Positions 6,565 to 13,116 of a stretch of 13,116 nt of DNA are shown piece after piece. A model generated the notes under the pieces. That model was given only the letters and a program-made list of their open reading frames with translations, did not search any database and was not told where the DNA came from. Source of the DNA: JAQGJA01 sp965651535 (lineage in GTDB: Bacteria > Pseudomonadota > Alphaproteobacteria > Micavibrionales > SZUA-601); the NCBI GenBank assembly GCA_965651535.1, contig CBFGSX010000040.1, forward strand, positions 1 through 13,116. The letters are read 5' to 3'. The position numbers and the translations under genes were made by a program. How positions within the stretch are numbered: position 1 is the stretch's first letter; every line of letters starts with the position of its first letter.

Positions 6565-7524
6565 TTAGTCTTGAAAGTTAGGAAGGGTGCGGATCAGTTC
6601 CTCGATCTCTTTCGGTGTTCCGACACTTAATGTTTCAATTGAGGGATTGATGCGTTTATTAAGTCCTGTCAATACCTTGCCAGCGCCAACTTCAATCATT
6701 CTCTCAAATCCGTCCGATCCCATGCGCAGCACCGTCTCGCGCCAGCGGACGGGGGCGGTAATCTGCTCGACCAGCAGCCGCTTGGCGGTTTCGTCATCGG
6801 TGACGGGGCCGGTGGTGACATTGGCATAAACGGGCAGGATGGGGTCTTTGCTGTCCACGACCTTGAGCGCGCGGGCCATGACATCGGCGGCGGGCTGCAT
6901 GAGGGGGCAATGGAACGGGGCGGAAACGGGCAGCAGGATGGCGCGCTTGGCCCCCGCCTCGGTGGCCATCTGGATGGCGTCGTCGACGGCTTTTTTGTGC
7001 CCGCTGATGACGATTTGGCCCGGCGAGTTGTCGTTGGCCGAGACCACGATATGCCCGTCGAGGGACGAGGCCTTGCAGATGCGCTTGATATCGGCCATCT
7101 CGAGGCCGAGGATGGCGGCCATGGCGCCGACGCCGACAGGGACGGCCTGTTGCATGGCCTGACCGCGGGTTTTCAGCAAAATGGCGGTATCCTTGATGGT
7201 AAAAGTGCGCACGGCGGCATGGGCTGAGTATTCGCCCAAAGAATGCCCGGCCACCGCATCGGCCAGCGAGGTGATGTCGGTGACGGCGGCATCCTCCAGC
7301 ACGGCCATGACGGCCATGCTGACGGCCATCAGCGCGGGCTGGGTGTTTTCGGTCAGGTTCAGCTCTTCGGCCGGGCCTTCAAAGATGATCTTGCTGAGCT
7401 TCTGGCCCAGCGCGTCGTCGACCTGTTCAAAGACCTCGCGGGCCAAAGGAAAAGCGTCATACAGATCCTTGCCCATGCCGACGGTCTGGGAACCCTGTCC
7501 GGGGAATATAAAAGCGGTTTTCAC
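6565..7524 (-). CDS. fabD: Malonyl-CoA:ACP transacylase
   Basis: Transfers malonyl from CoA to ACP, supplying the extender unit for FabF (319 residues, slightly above the usual 310). FPGQGSQ is at 7-13. The nucleophile is Ser95 in GHSLGEYS (93-100), with Arg120 (LLKTRG) binding the malonyl carboxylate and His205 (SAPFHCPLM) completing the dyad. The start codon is GTG (7524-7522), with GGAG 6 bp upstream; it gives the expected MKTAFIFPGQGSQ. It is first in the minus-strand fab cluster and divergent from rpsF. The segment after GHSLGEYS reads AHAAVRTFT rather than the usual small-residue run ALCAAG, a mild local difference with all catalytic residues kept. Confidence 0.97.
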   Translation of the reverse strand: MKTAFIFPGQGSQTVGMGKDLYDAFPLAREVFEQVDDALGQKLSKIIFEGPAEELNLTENTQPALMAVSMAVMAVLEDAAVTDITSLADAVAGHSLGEYSAHAAVRTFTIKDTAILLKTRGQAMQQAVPVGVGAMAAILGLEMADIKRICKASSLDGHIVVSANDNSPGQIVISGHKKAVDDAIQMATEAGAKRAILLPVSAPFHCPLMQPAADVMARALKVVDSKDPILPVYANVTTGPVTDDETAKRLLVEQITAPVRWRETVLRMGSDGFERMIEVGAGKVLTGLNKRINPSIETLSVGTPKEIEELIRTLPNFQD

Positions 7525-7550
7525 GTTAAACTCCGTTGTTGCGGGTCATC

Positions 7551-7578
7551 TTTTTACCAGTCCGGCGGCGAAACTCAA
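7551..7578 (-). promoter_or_regulatory. Candidate fabD promoter
   Basis: On the minus strand TTGAGT (7578-7573), a 16-bp spacer, and TAAAAA (7556-7551). It would start transcription about 20 nt before the GTG. The -35 box is only 10 bp from the -35 box of the divergent rpsF promoter. Confidence 0.45.
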
Positions 7579-7588
7579 GCGATTTGGG

Positions 7589-7618
7589 TTGACATTCGAG
7601 GGGGAACAGGACTATAAG
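7589..7618 (+). promoter_or_regulatory. Promoter of rpsF-rpsR-rplI
   Basis: Perfect TTGACA (7589-7594), then CTATAA at 7612-7617 after 17 bp (or TATAAG at 7613-7618 after 18 bp). The expected start near 7625 leaves a leader of roughly 60 nt before rpsF. Confidence 0.75.
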
Positions 7619-7632
7619 GCCTCTCGCTCCTT

Positions 7633-7655
7633 CCTTCGGCGCGGCACGCCGGAGG
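7633..7655 (+). promoter_or_regulatory. Hairpin in the rpsF leader, possible S6:S18 regulatory site
   Basis: CCTTCGGCG (7633-7641), loop CGGCA, CGCCGGAGG (7647-7655) form a 9-bp stem with one G-U pair. It lies 28 bp before the rpsF ATG, between promoter and ribosome site, with no T run after it. The S6:S18 complex is known to bind a leader structure of its own operon in diverse bacteria; that this hairpin is such a site is inference, not a motif match I could verify. Confidence 0.4.
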
Positions 7656-7683
7656 TAATTTACTTTAACCACAAGGGGATAAC

Positions 7684-8025
7684 ATGCCACTTTATGAAAC
7701 CGTGTTCATCACACGGCAAGACTTGTCGCAGGGTCAGAACGATGACCTCGCCAAGCAAATGAAACAGATCGTCCAGGACAATGGAGGCAAGATCGCCAAT
7801 ACCGAGTATTGGGGTCTGCGCCAGATGGCCTACAAGATCAACAAGAACAAAAAAGGTCACTACACGCTGTTCCACATTGACGGCCCCGCTGCCGCCAAGG
7901 ACGAACTCGAGCGTGGTCTGCGCCTGAGCGAAGACGTTCTGCGCTTCCTGACCGTGCGTATCGAAGAGCTGCCGGATGGTCCGTCGGCGATCCTGCGCAA
8001 AGAAAAAGAAGGAGAAGCCGCATGA
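7684..8025 (+). CDS. rpsF: 30S ribosomal protein S6
   Basis: S6 (113 residues) binds the central domain of 16S rRNA as a heterodimer with S18. The start [15 protein letters not shown] is typical, and the middle [24 protein letters not shown] is the conserved strand region; the tail RKEKEGEAA is short and charged. AAGGGG 7 bp before the ATG is a strong ribosome site. The stop overlaps the rpsR start (ATGA), so the two partners are translationally coupled. Within the expected rpsF-rpsR-rplI operon. Confidence 0.97.
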   Translation: MPLYETVFITRQDLSQGQNDDLAKQMKQIVQDNGGKIANTEYWGLRQMAYKINKNKKGHYTLFHIDGPAAAKDELERGLRLSEDVLRFLTVRIEELPDGPSAILRKEKEGEAA

Positions 8026-8261
8026 GCTTTGAGCGCAAAGGCGTTATGCGCCGTCGTAAAACCTGTCCATTCTCGGTCGATGGCGGTCCCACGATCGATT
8101 ATAAGGATGTCGAGTTGTTGAAACGTTATGTCTCTGAGCGCGGCAAATTGATGCCGAGCCGAATCACGGGCGTTTCCGCGAAATACCAACGTCGTCTGAC
8201 AACGGCTGTGAAGCGCGCGCGCCAACTGGCGCTGTTGCCTTACACCGATCACGCACAATAA
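8022..8261 (+). CDS. rpsR: 30S ribosomal protein S18
   Basis: S18 (79 residues) is the partner of S6 on the 30S platform. The conserved core is clear: RRRKTCPF near the N-terminus, [23 protein letters not shown] beginning about residue 28, [27 protein letters not shown] toward the C-terminus (quoted here as two adjoining blocks). Its ATG shares bases with the rpsF TGA, and its TAA is part of the TAAGGAG ribosome site of rplI, so the three genes form one tightly packed unit. Confidence 0.97.
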   Translation: MSFERKGVMRRRKTCPFSVDGGPTIDYKDVELLKRYVSERGKLMPSRITGVSAKYQRRLTTAVKRARQLALLPYTDHAQ

Positions 8262-8272
8262 GGAGAACGTCG

Positions 8273-8857
8273 ATGCAAGTAGTTCTGTTACAGCGTGTTG
8301 AAAATCTGGGTCAGATGGGCGAAGTCGTCACCGTCAAAACCGGGTATGCTCGCAATTTCCTGATCCCGCGCAAGAAAGCCCTGCGCGCAACCAAGGAAAA
8401 CATGGCTTATTTCGAAGCGCAGCGCAAAACGCTCGAAGCGTTGAACGCCACCCACAAGAAAGAAGCCGAAGCCGTCGCTAAAAAGATGGATAAGCTGACT
8501 GTTGCGATCATCCGTCAGGCGGCCGAAAGCGGCAAGCTTTACGGTTCGGTCAGCACCCGCGATATCGCGGATGCCGTCAACGCCAAAGGCTTCAAGACCT
8601 CGCGCGACCAATACACTGTCAACCAGGCACTTCGCACCTTGGGTCTGTTCCCGATCAAACTGGAACTGCACCCCGAAGTCACGGTCACGGTCACGGTCAA
8701 TATCGCCCGTTCCGAAGACGAAGCGAAGATCCAGCTCGAGCGCGGCTCGGCGCTGATCCGCGAAACGGAAACCGGTGCTGCTGTCGATCTGGAAGAAGAA
8801 GCACAGCCCGAGGCGGATGCCGCCCAGCCAGCCGCTGAAAACGAAGAAGCGGCCTAA
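8273..8857 (+). CDS. rplI: 50S ribosomal protein L9
   Basis: L9 binds 23S rRNA at the base of the L1 stalk and helps keep reading frame. The N-terminal domain begins MQVVLLQRVENLGQMGE with the conserved VKTGYARNFLIPRKKA; a long connecting helix spans roughly residues 42-80; the C-terminal domain contains GKLYGSVSTRDIADAV and ends near residue 150. At 194 residues it is longer than the E. coli protein (149), because of an acidic, alanine- and proline-rich tail (EEEAQPEADAAQPAAENEEAA), as seen in other alphaproteobacterial L9 proteins. Start is set by AAGGAG overlapping the rpsR stop. It ends the operon, followed by a family B repeat and a terminator. Confidence 0.97.
   Translation: MQVVLLQRVENLGQMGEVVTVKTGYARNFLIPRKKALRATKENMAYFEAQRKTLEALNATHKKEAEAVAKKMDKLTVAIIRQAAESGKLYGSVSTRDIADAVNAKGFKTSRDQYTVNQALRTLGLFPIKLELHPEVTVTVTVNIARSEDEAKIQLERGSALIRETETGAAVDLEEEAQPEADAAQPAAENEEAA
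8678..8700 (+). repeat. In-frame GTCACG microsatellite in rplI
   Basis: GTCACG is repeated three times plus a partial copy (GTCA), giving the alternating residues VTVTVTV of a beta strand in the L9 C-terminal domain. A change of copy number would stay in frame. Confidence 0.8.
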
Positions 8858-8863
8858 TTTTCT

Positions 8864-8928
8864 TTCGTCACCCTCCGGCTTGTCCGGAGGGTCTGACGAG
8901 ATGCTCCGAACCAGTCGGAGCATGACGG
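8864..8928 (+). repeat. Double-hairpin intergenic repeat, family B, copy 2
   Basis: ACCCTCCGG-CTTGT-CCGGAGGGT (8870-8892) and ATGCTCCGA-ACCAG-TCGGAGCAT (8901-8923) are two perfect 9-bp stems, with outer arms CGTCA and TGACG. It matches 2295-2362 in inverted orientation. Several differences between copies fall on both sides of a stem and keep pairing. It lies between the rplI stop and the terminator. Confidence 0.88.
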
Positions 8929-8952
8929 TGAGTGATATATAGAATTTCAAAG

Positions 8953-8976
8953 AACCCCGGGAAACCGGGGTTTTTT
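8953..8976 (+). terminator. Rho-independent terminator of rpsF-rpsR-rplI
   Basis: AACCCCGG (8953-8960), GAAA loop, CCGGGGTT (8965-8972), followed by a T run at 8971-8976. It lies about 95 bp after the rplI stop, beyond the family B repeat. Confidence 0.92.
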
Positions 8977-8992
8977 ATTGCCTGATTTTTTC

Positions 8993-9022
8993 TTGTGATT
9001 AACGCGGCTTTGCCGCTAAAAT
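8993..9022 (+). promoter_or_regulatory. Candidate dnaB promoter
   Basis: TTGTGA (8993-8998), 18 bp, TAAAAT (9017-9022). The spacer contains GCGGC-TTT-GCCGC (9004-9016), a small perfect palindrome that could be an operator. The -10 box ends 7 bp before the dnaB ATG, so the message may be leaderless; an AAGG at 9023-9026 is too close to the ATG for a normal ribosome site. Confidence 0.5.
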
Positions 9023-9029
9023 AAGGCCC

Positions 9030-10532
9030 ATGACACCCGTTTCCCTCCGCGCCGTTCCGACCGAGACGACGAAAGAAATTTCGTACCGCGAGATGCCGCA
9101 TAATCAGGAAGCCGAACAGGCTTTGCTGGGTGCGCTGCTGGTCAACAATAACGGTCTTGAAAAAGTTGCGGAGTTCCTGGCTGCCGATCATTTCTTCGTG
9201 CCCGTGCATGGCCGCATCTATCAGGCCATTCACACGTTCTTCGAGCGCGGTCTTAACGCCACGCCCGTGACGCTCAAGGGTTATTTCGAAAAAGACGAAG
9301 ACCTCGCCGCCATCGGCGGGCCGTCTTATCTGGCCGAGCTGGCGTCCTATGTCGTGTCCGTCGTCAATGTCGAAGACTATGGCCGCACGATTTTCGAACA
9401 TCATCTGCGCCGCCAGTTGATCGGCTTGGGTGAAAATCTCGTCGGCGATGCCTATAGCCACGATCTTGAGAATCCCGCCAGCCGCCAGATCGAACAGGCC
9501 GAAAGCAAACTTTACGAGTTGGCGCAATTCGGCGAATTCAAGGGCGGCTTTACCAAGCTGGAAAATTCCGTCCTTGCCGCGATCCAGACGGCCAAGCGCG
9601 CCAAAGAAGCGGACTCGCACGTCACCGGTGTGACGACGGGACTGACCGATCTCGATCTGAAACTCGGCGGCTTGCACAAGAGCGACCTCGTTATCCTCGC
9701 GGGCCGTCCGTCCATGGGGAAAACCGCGCTGGCGACGAACATTGCGTTCAACGCCGCCAAGAAATTCCACGAGACTGACGGCAAAGAAGGCGCAAGCGTC
9801 GCGTTCTTCTCGCTCGAAATGTCCGCCGAACAACTGGCGACTCGTCTGCTTGCGGAGACCGTTGAAATCTCCGGCGACAAGATCCGTAAGGGTCAGATCA
9901 GCCAGCAGGATTTTCGCAAATTCGCCGAAGCCAGCAGCTTGCTGGCGGCGCTGCCGCTTTATATTGACGACACGCCCGCGCTGACCATCGCGCATATCCG
10001 CGCCCGCGCCCGCCGCCTGAAACGTCAATTAAACGGCAATCTGGGTTTGATCGTGGTCGATTACCTCCAGTTGATCGGCGGTTCGTCAGCGCGCTCGCAA
10101 GATAACCGCGTGCAGGAAATCTCCGAGATTTCGCGCGGGCTTAAAACGCTGGCCAAGGAACTTGATGTTCCCGTCATGGCGCTGTCGCAGCTCTCGCGTC
10201 AAGTTGAAACCCGCGAGAACAAGCGCCCGCAGCTTTCCGATTTGCGCGAATCCGGTTCGATCGAACAAGATGCCGACGTGGTGATGTTCGTCTACCGTGA
10301 GGAATATTATCTTTCGCGCGAAAAACCCGGCCAGTCCGCCAATGAAAAAGCCGAGCGCTTCCAGGAGCGCACCCGCAACTGGGAAGAGCGTCTGGAATAC
10401 TGTGCCAATGTCGCCGAGTGCATCATCGGCAAGCAACGTCATGGCCCGATCGGCACCGTGCCGCTGAAATTTACCGGCGAATTTACGCGCTTCAGCGATC
10501 TCGACCGCGACTACCGCGTTCAGGAAGACTAA
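9030..10532 (+). CDS. dnaB: Replicative DNA helicase DnaB
   Basis: Hexameric 5'-3' helicase (500 residues) that unwinds DNA at the replication fork. The N-terminal DnaB domain (about 20-125) opens with MPHNQEAEQALLGALL. The RecA-type C-terminal domain has Walker A GRPSMGKT (225-232), SLEMS (261-265), Walker B IVVDYLQL (341-348), and MALSQLSRQVE (383-393), followed by RPQLSDLRESGSIEQDAD. No intein interrupts the Walker region. The C-terminal insert (about 430-460, EKPGQSANEKAERFQERT) is common in alphaproteobacteria. The ATG at 9030 is the first in a frame preceded by the rplI terminator. The stop is 2 bp before the alr ATG. Confidence 0.97.
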   Translation: MTPVSLRAVPTETTKEISYREMPHNQEAEQALLGALLVNNNGLEKVAEFLAADHFFVPVHGRIYQAIHTFFERGLNATPVTLKGYFEKDEDLAAIGGPSYLAELASYVVSVVNVEDYGRTIFEHHLRRQLIGLGENLVGDAYSHDLENPASRQIEQAESKLYELAQFGEFKGGFTKLENSVLAAIQTAKRAKEADSHVTGVTTGLTDLDLKLGGLHKSDLVILAGRPSMGKTALATNIAFNAAKKFHETDGKEGASVAFFSLEMSAEQLATRLLAETVEISGDKIRKGQISQQDFRKFAEASSLLAALPLYIDDTPALTIAHIRARARRLKRQLNGNLGLIVVDYLQLIGGSSARSQDNRVQEISEISRGLKTLAKELDVPVMALSQLSRQVETRENKRPQLSDLRESGSIEQDADVVMFVYREEYYLSREKPGQSANEKAERFQERTRNWEERLEYCANVAECIIGKQRHGPIGTVPLKFTGEFTRFSDLDRDYRVQED

Positions 10533-10534
10533 AT

Positions 10535-11620
10535 ATGATTCCGGCGATTCAGAACGCCGTTGCCACGGTGCCATCCGCAAAAGCCGTGATGACGATTTCG
10601 CTGCCGGCTATTCAGGAAAACTACCGTCTTATTCACAAAAAATCCGCTCCGGCGCAAACGGGTGCGGTCATCAAGGCCAATGCTTATGGCCTCGGCCTGC
10701 CGCCGGTTGCCAAAGCCTTGTGGGCGGCGGGTGCGCGTGAATTTTTTGTTGCGTGGCCGGATGAGGGGATTGCGCTGCGCGAAGCCTTGCCGGAATCTGT
10801 CATCTATATTCTCAACGGCATTTTGCCCGGCGAAGAAAAAATCTGCATGGAATATAATTTTATTCCCGTCATCAACGATCCGGCGGCGATTGCGCCGTGG
10901 AACAAAACGGGGCACCCCGTCGCCGTGCAGGTCGATACGGGCCTGAACCGCCTGGGCATGAACGCGGGCGATTTCGAAGCGGCGGATTTATCCAAGTTGA
11001 ACGTGCAATTGCTGCTTAGCCATCTGGCCTGCGCCGATACGCCGGATCATCCCATGAACGCCGCCCAGCGCGCGCATTTTATGGCTGCAAAAAACAAGCT
11101 GCCGAATGTGCGGGCATCTTTGGCGGCGTCGGACGGAATTTTCTGCGGGCCGGATTTCCATTTCGATCTGGTGCGTCCGGGCGCGGCATTGTATGGCATC
11201 AGCCCCACGCCGCACGGCAAAAATCCGATGCAAAATGTCGTCACGCTTTCCGCGCCTATCTTGCAAACCCGCACGGTCGAACAGAACGGCACAATCGGCT
11301 ATGTCGCCACCAAAGCGGTCAAAAAGGGACAACGTCTGGCAACGGTCGGCCTTGGCTATGCCGACGGTGTGCTGCGAACCCTCAGCAATGCGGGGCATCT
11401 TTATCACAGCGATAAGGCCTTGCCGATTCTGGGCCGCGTCTCGATGGATGTCGTCGTCGTCGATCTTGGAACTCTGTCCTTGCAGACGGGCGACAGTCTC
11501 GATCTTTTAGGCACGCACCAGACCGCCGACAATCTGGCAAAAGCCGCCGGAACGAACGGCTACGAGATTATGACGGCTTTGGGCAACGCGCCGCGTATTT
11601 CAAAGGTCTATACAGCATAG
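10535..11620 (+). CDS. alr: Alanine racemase
   Basis: PLP enzyme (361 residues) that interconverts L- and D-alanine for peptidoglycan. The PLP lysine is Lys47 in AVIKANAYGLG (44-54). The opposite catalytic base is probably Tyr256 in GTIGYVAT. Arg139 (TGLNRLG), LVRPGAALYG, VGLGYADG and GRVSMDVV with Asp305 are family signatures. AGGAAG inside the end of dnaB, 7 bp before the ATG at 10535, fixes this start; the same frame is open further upstream inside dnaB but that part is only overlap. The usual GYGATW is changed to GYVATK, keeping the tyrosine. It is cotranscribed with dnaB; with mltG and pgsA it gives the window an envelope theme. It could be a biosynthetic alr or a catabolic dadX; no alanine dehydrogenase gene is near, favouring alr. 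Confidence 0.95.
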   Translation: MIPAIQNAVATVPSAKAVMTISLPAIQENYRLIHKKSAPAQTGAVIKANAYGLGLPPVAKALWAAGAREFFVAWPDEGIALREALPESVIYILNGILPGEEKICMEYNFIPVINDPAAIAPWNKTGHPVAVQVDTGLNRLGMNAGDFEAADLSKLNVQLLLSHLACADTPDHPMNAAQRAHFMAAKNKLPNVRASLAASDGIFCGPDFHFDLVRPGAALYGISPTPHGKNPMQNVVTLSAPILQTRTVEQNGTIGYVATKAVKKGQRLATVGLGYADGVLRTLSNAGHLYHSDKALPILGRVSMDVVVVDLGTLSLQTGDSLDLLGTHQTADNLAKAAGTNGYEIMTALGNAPRISKVYTA

Positions 11621-11628
11621 AAAACCGT

Positions 11629-11719
11629 TTCCCCGACGCAGGTCGGGGTCCATTGTGCCGATAAACGATTGACTTGTCATGCTGAGGAATGGACTCCGGC
11701 CTTCGCCGGAGAGACGGAA
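11629..11719. repeat. Composite palindromic repeat, family A, copy 2
   Basis: This 91-bp copy of 4033-4122 starts 8 bp after the alr stop and ends 40 bp before the mlaE start. The left 36 bp (TTCCCCGACG through GCCGATAAAC) differ from copy 1 at one loop base. The right hairpin CTCCGGC-CTTC-GCCGGAG is identical. The middle has drifted: TCCATT and AATGGA are kept, but the central small hairpin of copy 1 is lost. The 139-bp alr-mlaE gap holds nothing else recognisable. Confidence 0.9.
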
Positions 11720-11759
11720 GGTGGTTGATTCCCGCCCGTCCTTGTGCCACCTTAACGCC

Positions 11760-12560
11760 ATGATTTCTGTCGCCCGTGAACTCCTTCTTGATTTGTGCGA
11801 ACAGGCCGGACGCGCCGTGTTGGGCTTTCTGTCTGCCGTTGGAAACCTAAGCCTGTTTATCTTTCAGGGGCTACAGGCCGTTTTTAAACCGCCTTATTAT
11901 CCGCGCCTGATCCTCAAGCAGTTTATCGACATCGGGTATTATTCTCTGCCTGTCGTCGGGATGACGGCGCTGTTCACCGGTATGGTGTTGGCGTTGCAAT
12001 CCTATTCGGGGTTTTCGCGCTTCAACGCCGAAGGCGCAGTCGCAACCGTCGTCGTGCTGTCGGTCACGCGCGAGCTGGCTCCCGTTCTGGCGGGCTTGAT
12101 GGTGGCAGGACGTATCGGCGCGGCCATGGCCGCCGAGATCGGCACGATGAAAGTGACCGAACAGATCGACGCGCTGCGCACGCTGTCGACCAACCCGTTC
12201 AGCTATCTGGTCGCCCCGCGCGTGTTGGCCGGAACGGTGATGCTGCCCATTCTGGTGCTGGTGGCCGACGTGATCGGCGTGTTCGGCGGTTACCTGGTCG
12301 GCGTGTATAAATTGGGATTCAATCCCGCCAATTACCTCAAGCAAACTTGGGAGTTTCTTGAGATGGCGGATGTCAATTCCGGCCTTATCAAGGCGGGGGT
12401 TTTCGGATTCATCGTGTCGCTGATGGGCTGTTATCACGGCTATAATTCGGGTCGCGGCGCGCAGGGCGTAGGCCGCGCCACGACGAATGCCGTCGTCGCG
12501 TCCAGCATCCTGATTCTGATTTTCAACTATATCCTGACCCAAGCTTTGTTCGGGGAGTAA
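11760..12560 (+). CDS. mlaE: MlaE-family ABC lipid transporter permease
   Basis: Inner-membrane permease (266 residues) of the MlaE family, which with an MlaF ATPase and an MlaD-type lipid-binding protein moves phospholipids between inner and outer membrane. After an amphipathic start, hydrophobic spans lie at about 50-75, 88-110, 145-175, 200-225 and 240-262. The family core is clear: ALFTGMVLALQSY, ELAPVLAGLMVAGRIGAAMAAE (quoted here as ELAPVLAGLM then VAGRIGAAMAAEIGTM), TEQIDALRTL and the C-terminal GYNSGRGAQGVGRATT. The ATG at 11760 has no evident Shine-Dalgarno; the frame is open 81 bp further upstream, but that is repeat sequence. mlaF starts 1 bp after its stop. A toluene-tolerance (Ttg2B) or sterol-import role is possible in the same family. 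Confidence 0.95.
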   Translation: MISVARELLLDLCEQAGRAVLGFLSAVGNLSLFIFQGLQAVFKPPYYPRLILKQFIDIGYYSLPVVGMTALFTGMVLALQSYSGFSRFNAEGAVATVVVLSVTRELAPVLAGLMVAGRIGAAMAAEIGTMKVTEQIDALRTLSTNPFSYLVAPRVLAGTVMLPILVLVADVIGVFGGYLVGVYKLGFNPANYLKQTWEFLEMADVNSGLIKAGVFGFIVSLMGCYHGYNSGRGAQGVGRATTNAVVASSILILIFNYILTQALFGE

Positions 12561-12561
12561 T

Positions 12562-13116
12562 ATGATGTCGCCGAACAACAAAATCCGCATGACAGACGTG
12601 CACAAGACCTTTGGCAAGAATCAGGTTTTGCGCGGTATCAATCTGGATGTCGGCGTGCAGGAATCCGTCGTCATCATCGGCGGTTCCGGTTCGGGCAAGT
12701 CCGTTATGCTGAAATGTATCCTCGGCCTGATTCAGGCCGACAAGGGTGAGATCATCGTGGATGGCGAAAACGTCGTAAAGATGTCCGGCTCCGAGCGCCA
12801 GCATATGCAGGGCAAATTCGGCATGTTGTTTCAAGGTGGAGCGTTGTTCGACTCGCTGCCAGTATGGGAGAATATCTGTTTCGGTTTACTGCAAACCAAG
12901 AAGATCGAGCGCGATCAAGCTTCGGATATTGCCGTCGAAAAACTCCGTATGGTCGGGCTTGGCCCCGATGTTGCCACGAAAGTCCCTGCCGAATTGTCGG
13001 GCGGGATGCAAAAGCGTGTCGCGCTGGCCCGTGCCATCGCCGCCCAGCCGCAGATTATCTTTTTCGACGAGCCGACGACGGGCCTTGATCCCATTATGGC
13101 GGATGTCATCAACGGC
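12562..13116 (+). CDS. mlaF: MlaF-family ABC transporter ATP-binding protein, 3' end beyond the window
   Basis: The frame is open from 12562 to the last base (185 codons, no stop), so the gene is cut by the window edge. It is the ATPase that powers the MlaE permease. Walker A GGSGSGKS is at 40-47, the Q-loop glutamine at 91 (MLFQGGALFDS, typical of the MlaF subfamily), the signature LSGGM at 145-149 and Walker B IIFFDEP at 165-171, followed by TTGLDPI. The final part with the switch histidine is missing. GGAG at 12554-12557, overlapping the mlaE stop, could serve either ATG 12562 or ATG 12565; the second has the more usual spacing (7 bp). mlaD-like and accessory genes would be expected next, outside the window. 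Confidence 0.95.
   Translation, partial: MMSPNNKIRMTDVHKTFGKNQVLRGINLDVGVQESVVIIGGSGSGKSVMLKCILGLIQADKGEIIVDGENVVKMSGSERQHMQGKFGMLFQGGALFDSLPVWENICFGLLQTKKIERDQASDIAVEKLRMVGLGPDVATKVPAELSGGMQKRVALARAIAAQPQIIFFDEPTTGLDPIMADVING

Noticed and set aside
8868..10028. Long minus-strand open frame opposite dnaB
   Set aside because: It is antisense to clear DnaB motifs, has no ribosome site, and its end runs through the rplI terminator and family B repeat.
11691..11710. Terminator after alr
   Set aside because: The CTCCGGC/GCCGGAG hairpin is strong but is followed by GAGACGGAAG, not a T run, and it belongs to the composite repeat.

Overview
The window is typical core chromosome of an alphaproteobacterium. 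The evidence is protein-level (S4, FabF/FabG/FabD, DnaB, MlaE), gene order (fabD-fabG-acpP-fabF-mltG divergent from rpsF-rpsR-rplI), moderately high G+C in most genes, and short G+C-rich palindromic repeats of the kind common between genes in this class. The sequence does not settle the genus; a Rhodospirillales- or Micavibrionales-like lineage is a guess.

Layout. Positions 1-797 hold the 3' part of an unrecognised, lower-G+C gene. It is followed by a monocistronic rpsD with a clear promoter and a strong terminator. rnhB (minus) and pgsA (plus) diverge from an intergenic region made largely of palindromic repeats. pgsA converges on mltG, and the two stop codons share CTAG. The minus-strand block fabD-fabG-acpP-fabF-mltG makes malonyl-ACP, the acyl carrier, the elongating synthase and the ketoreductase, and ends with a peptidoglycan glycosyl-hydrolase-like enzyme. 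Divergent from fabD, a strong promoter drives rpsF-rpsR-rplI, ended by a terminator at 8953-8976. dnaB and alr follow as a tight pair. mlaE and the first 185 codons of mlaF (cut by the right edge) begin an ABC lipid-transport operon.

The genes fall into translation (rpsD, rpsF, rpsR, rplI), replication (rnhB, dnaB) and envelope building (pgsA, fab cluster, mltG, alr, mlaEF). No mobile gene, tRNA, rRNA or CRISPR array was seen, and no new multi-gene system is evident.

The less ordinary content is non-coding. There are two families of paired palindromic repeats, one with base-pair-preserving differences between copies. Three genes (rnhB, mltG, dnaB) have a -10-like hexamer only 6-7 bp before the ATG and little or no Shine-Dalgarno sequence, suggesting leaderless messages. 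There are also candidate ribosomal-protein leader hairpins and a perfect inverted repeat in the long acpP upstream gap.
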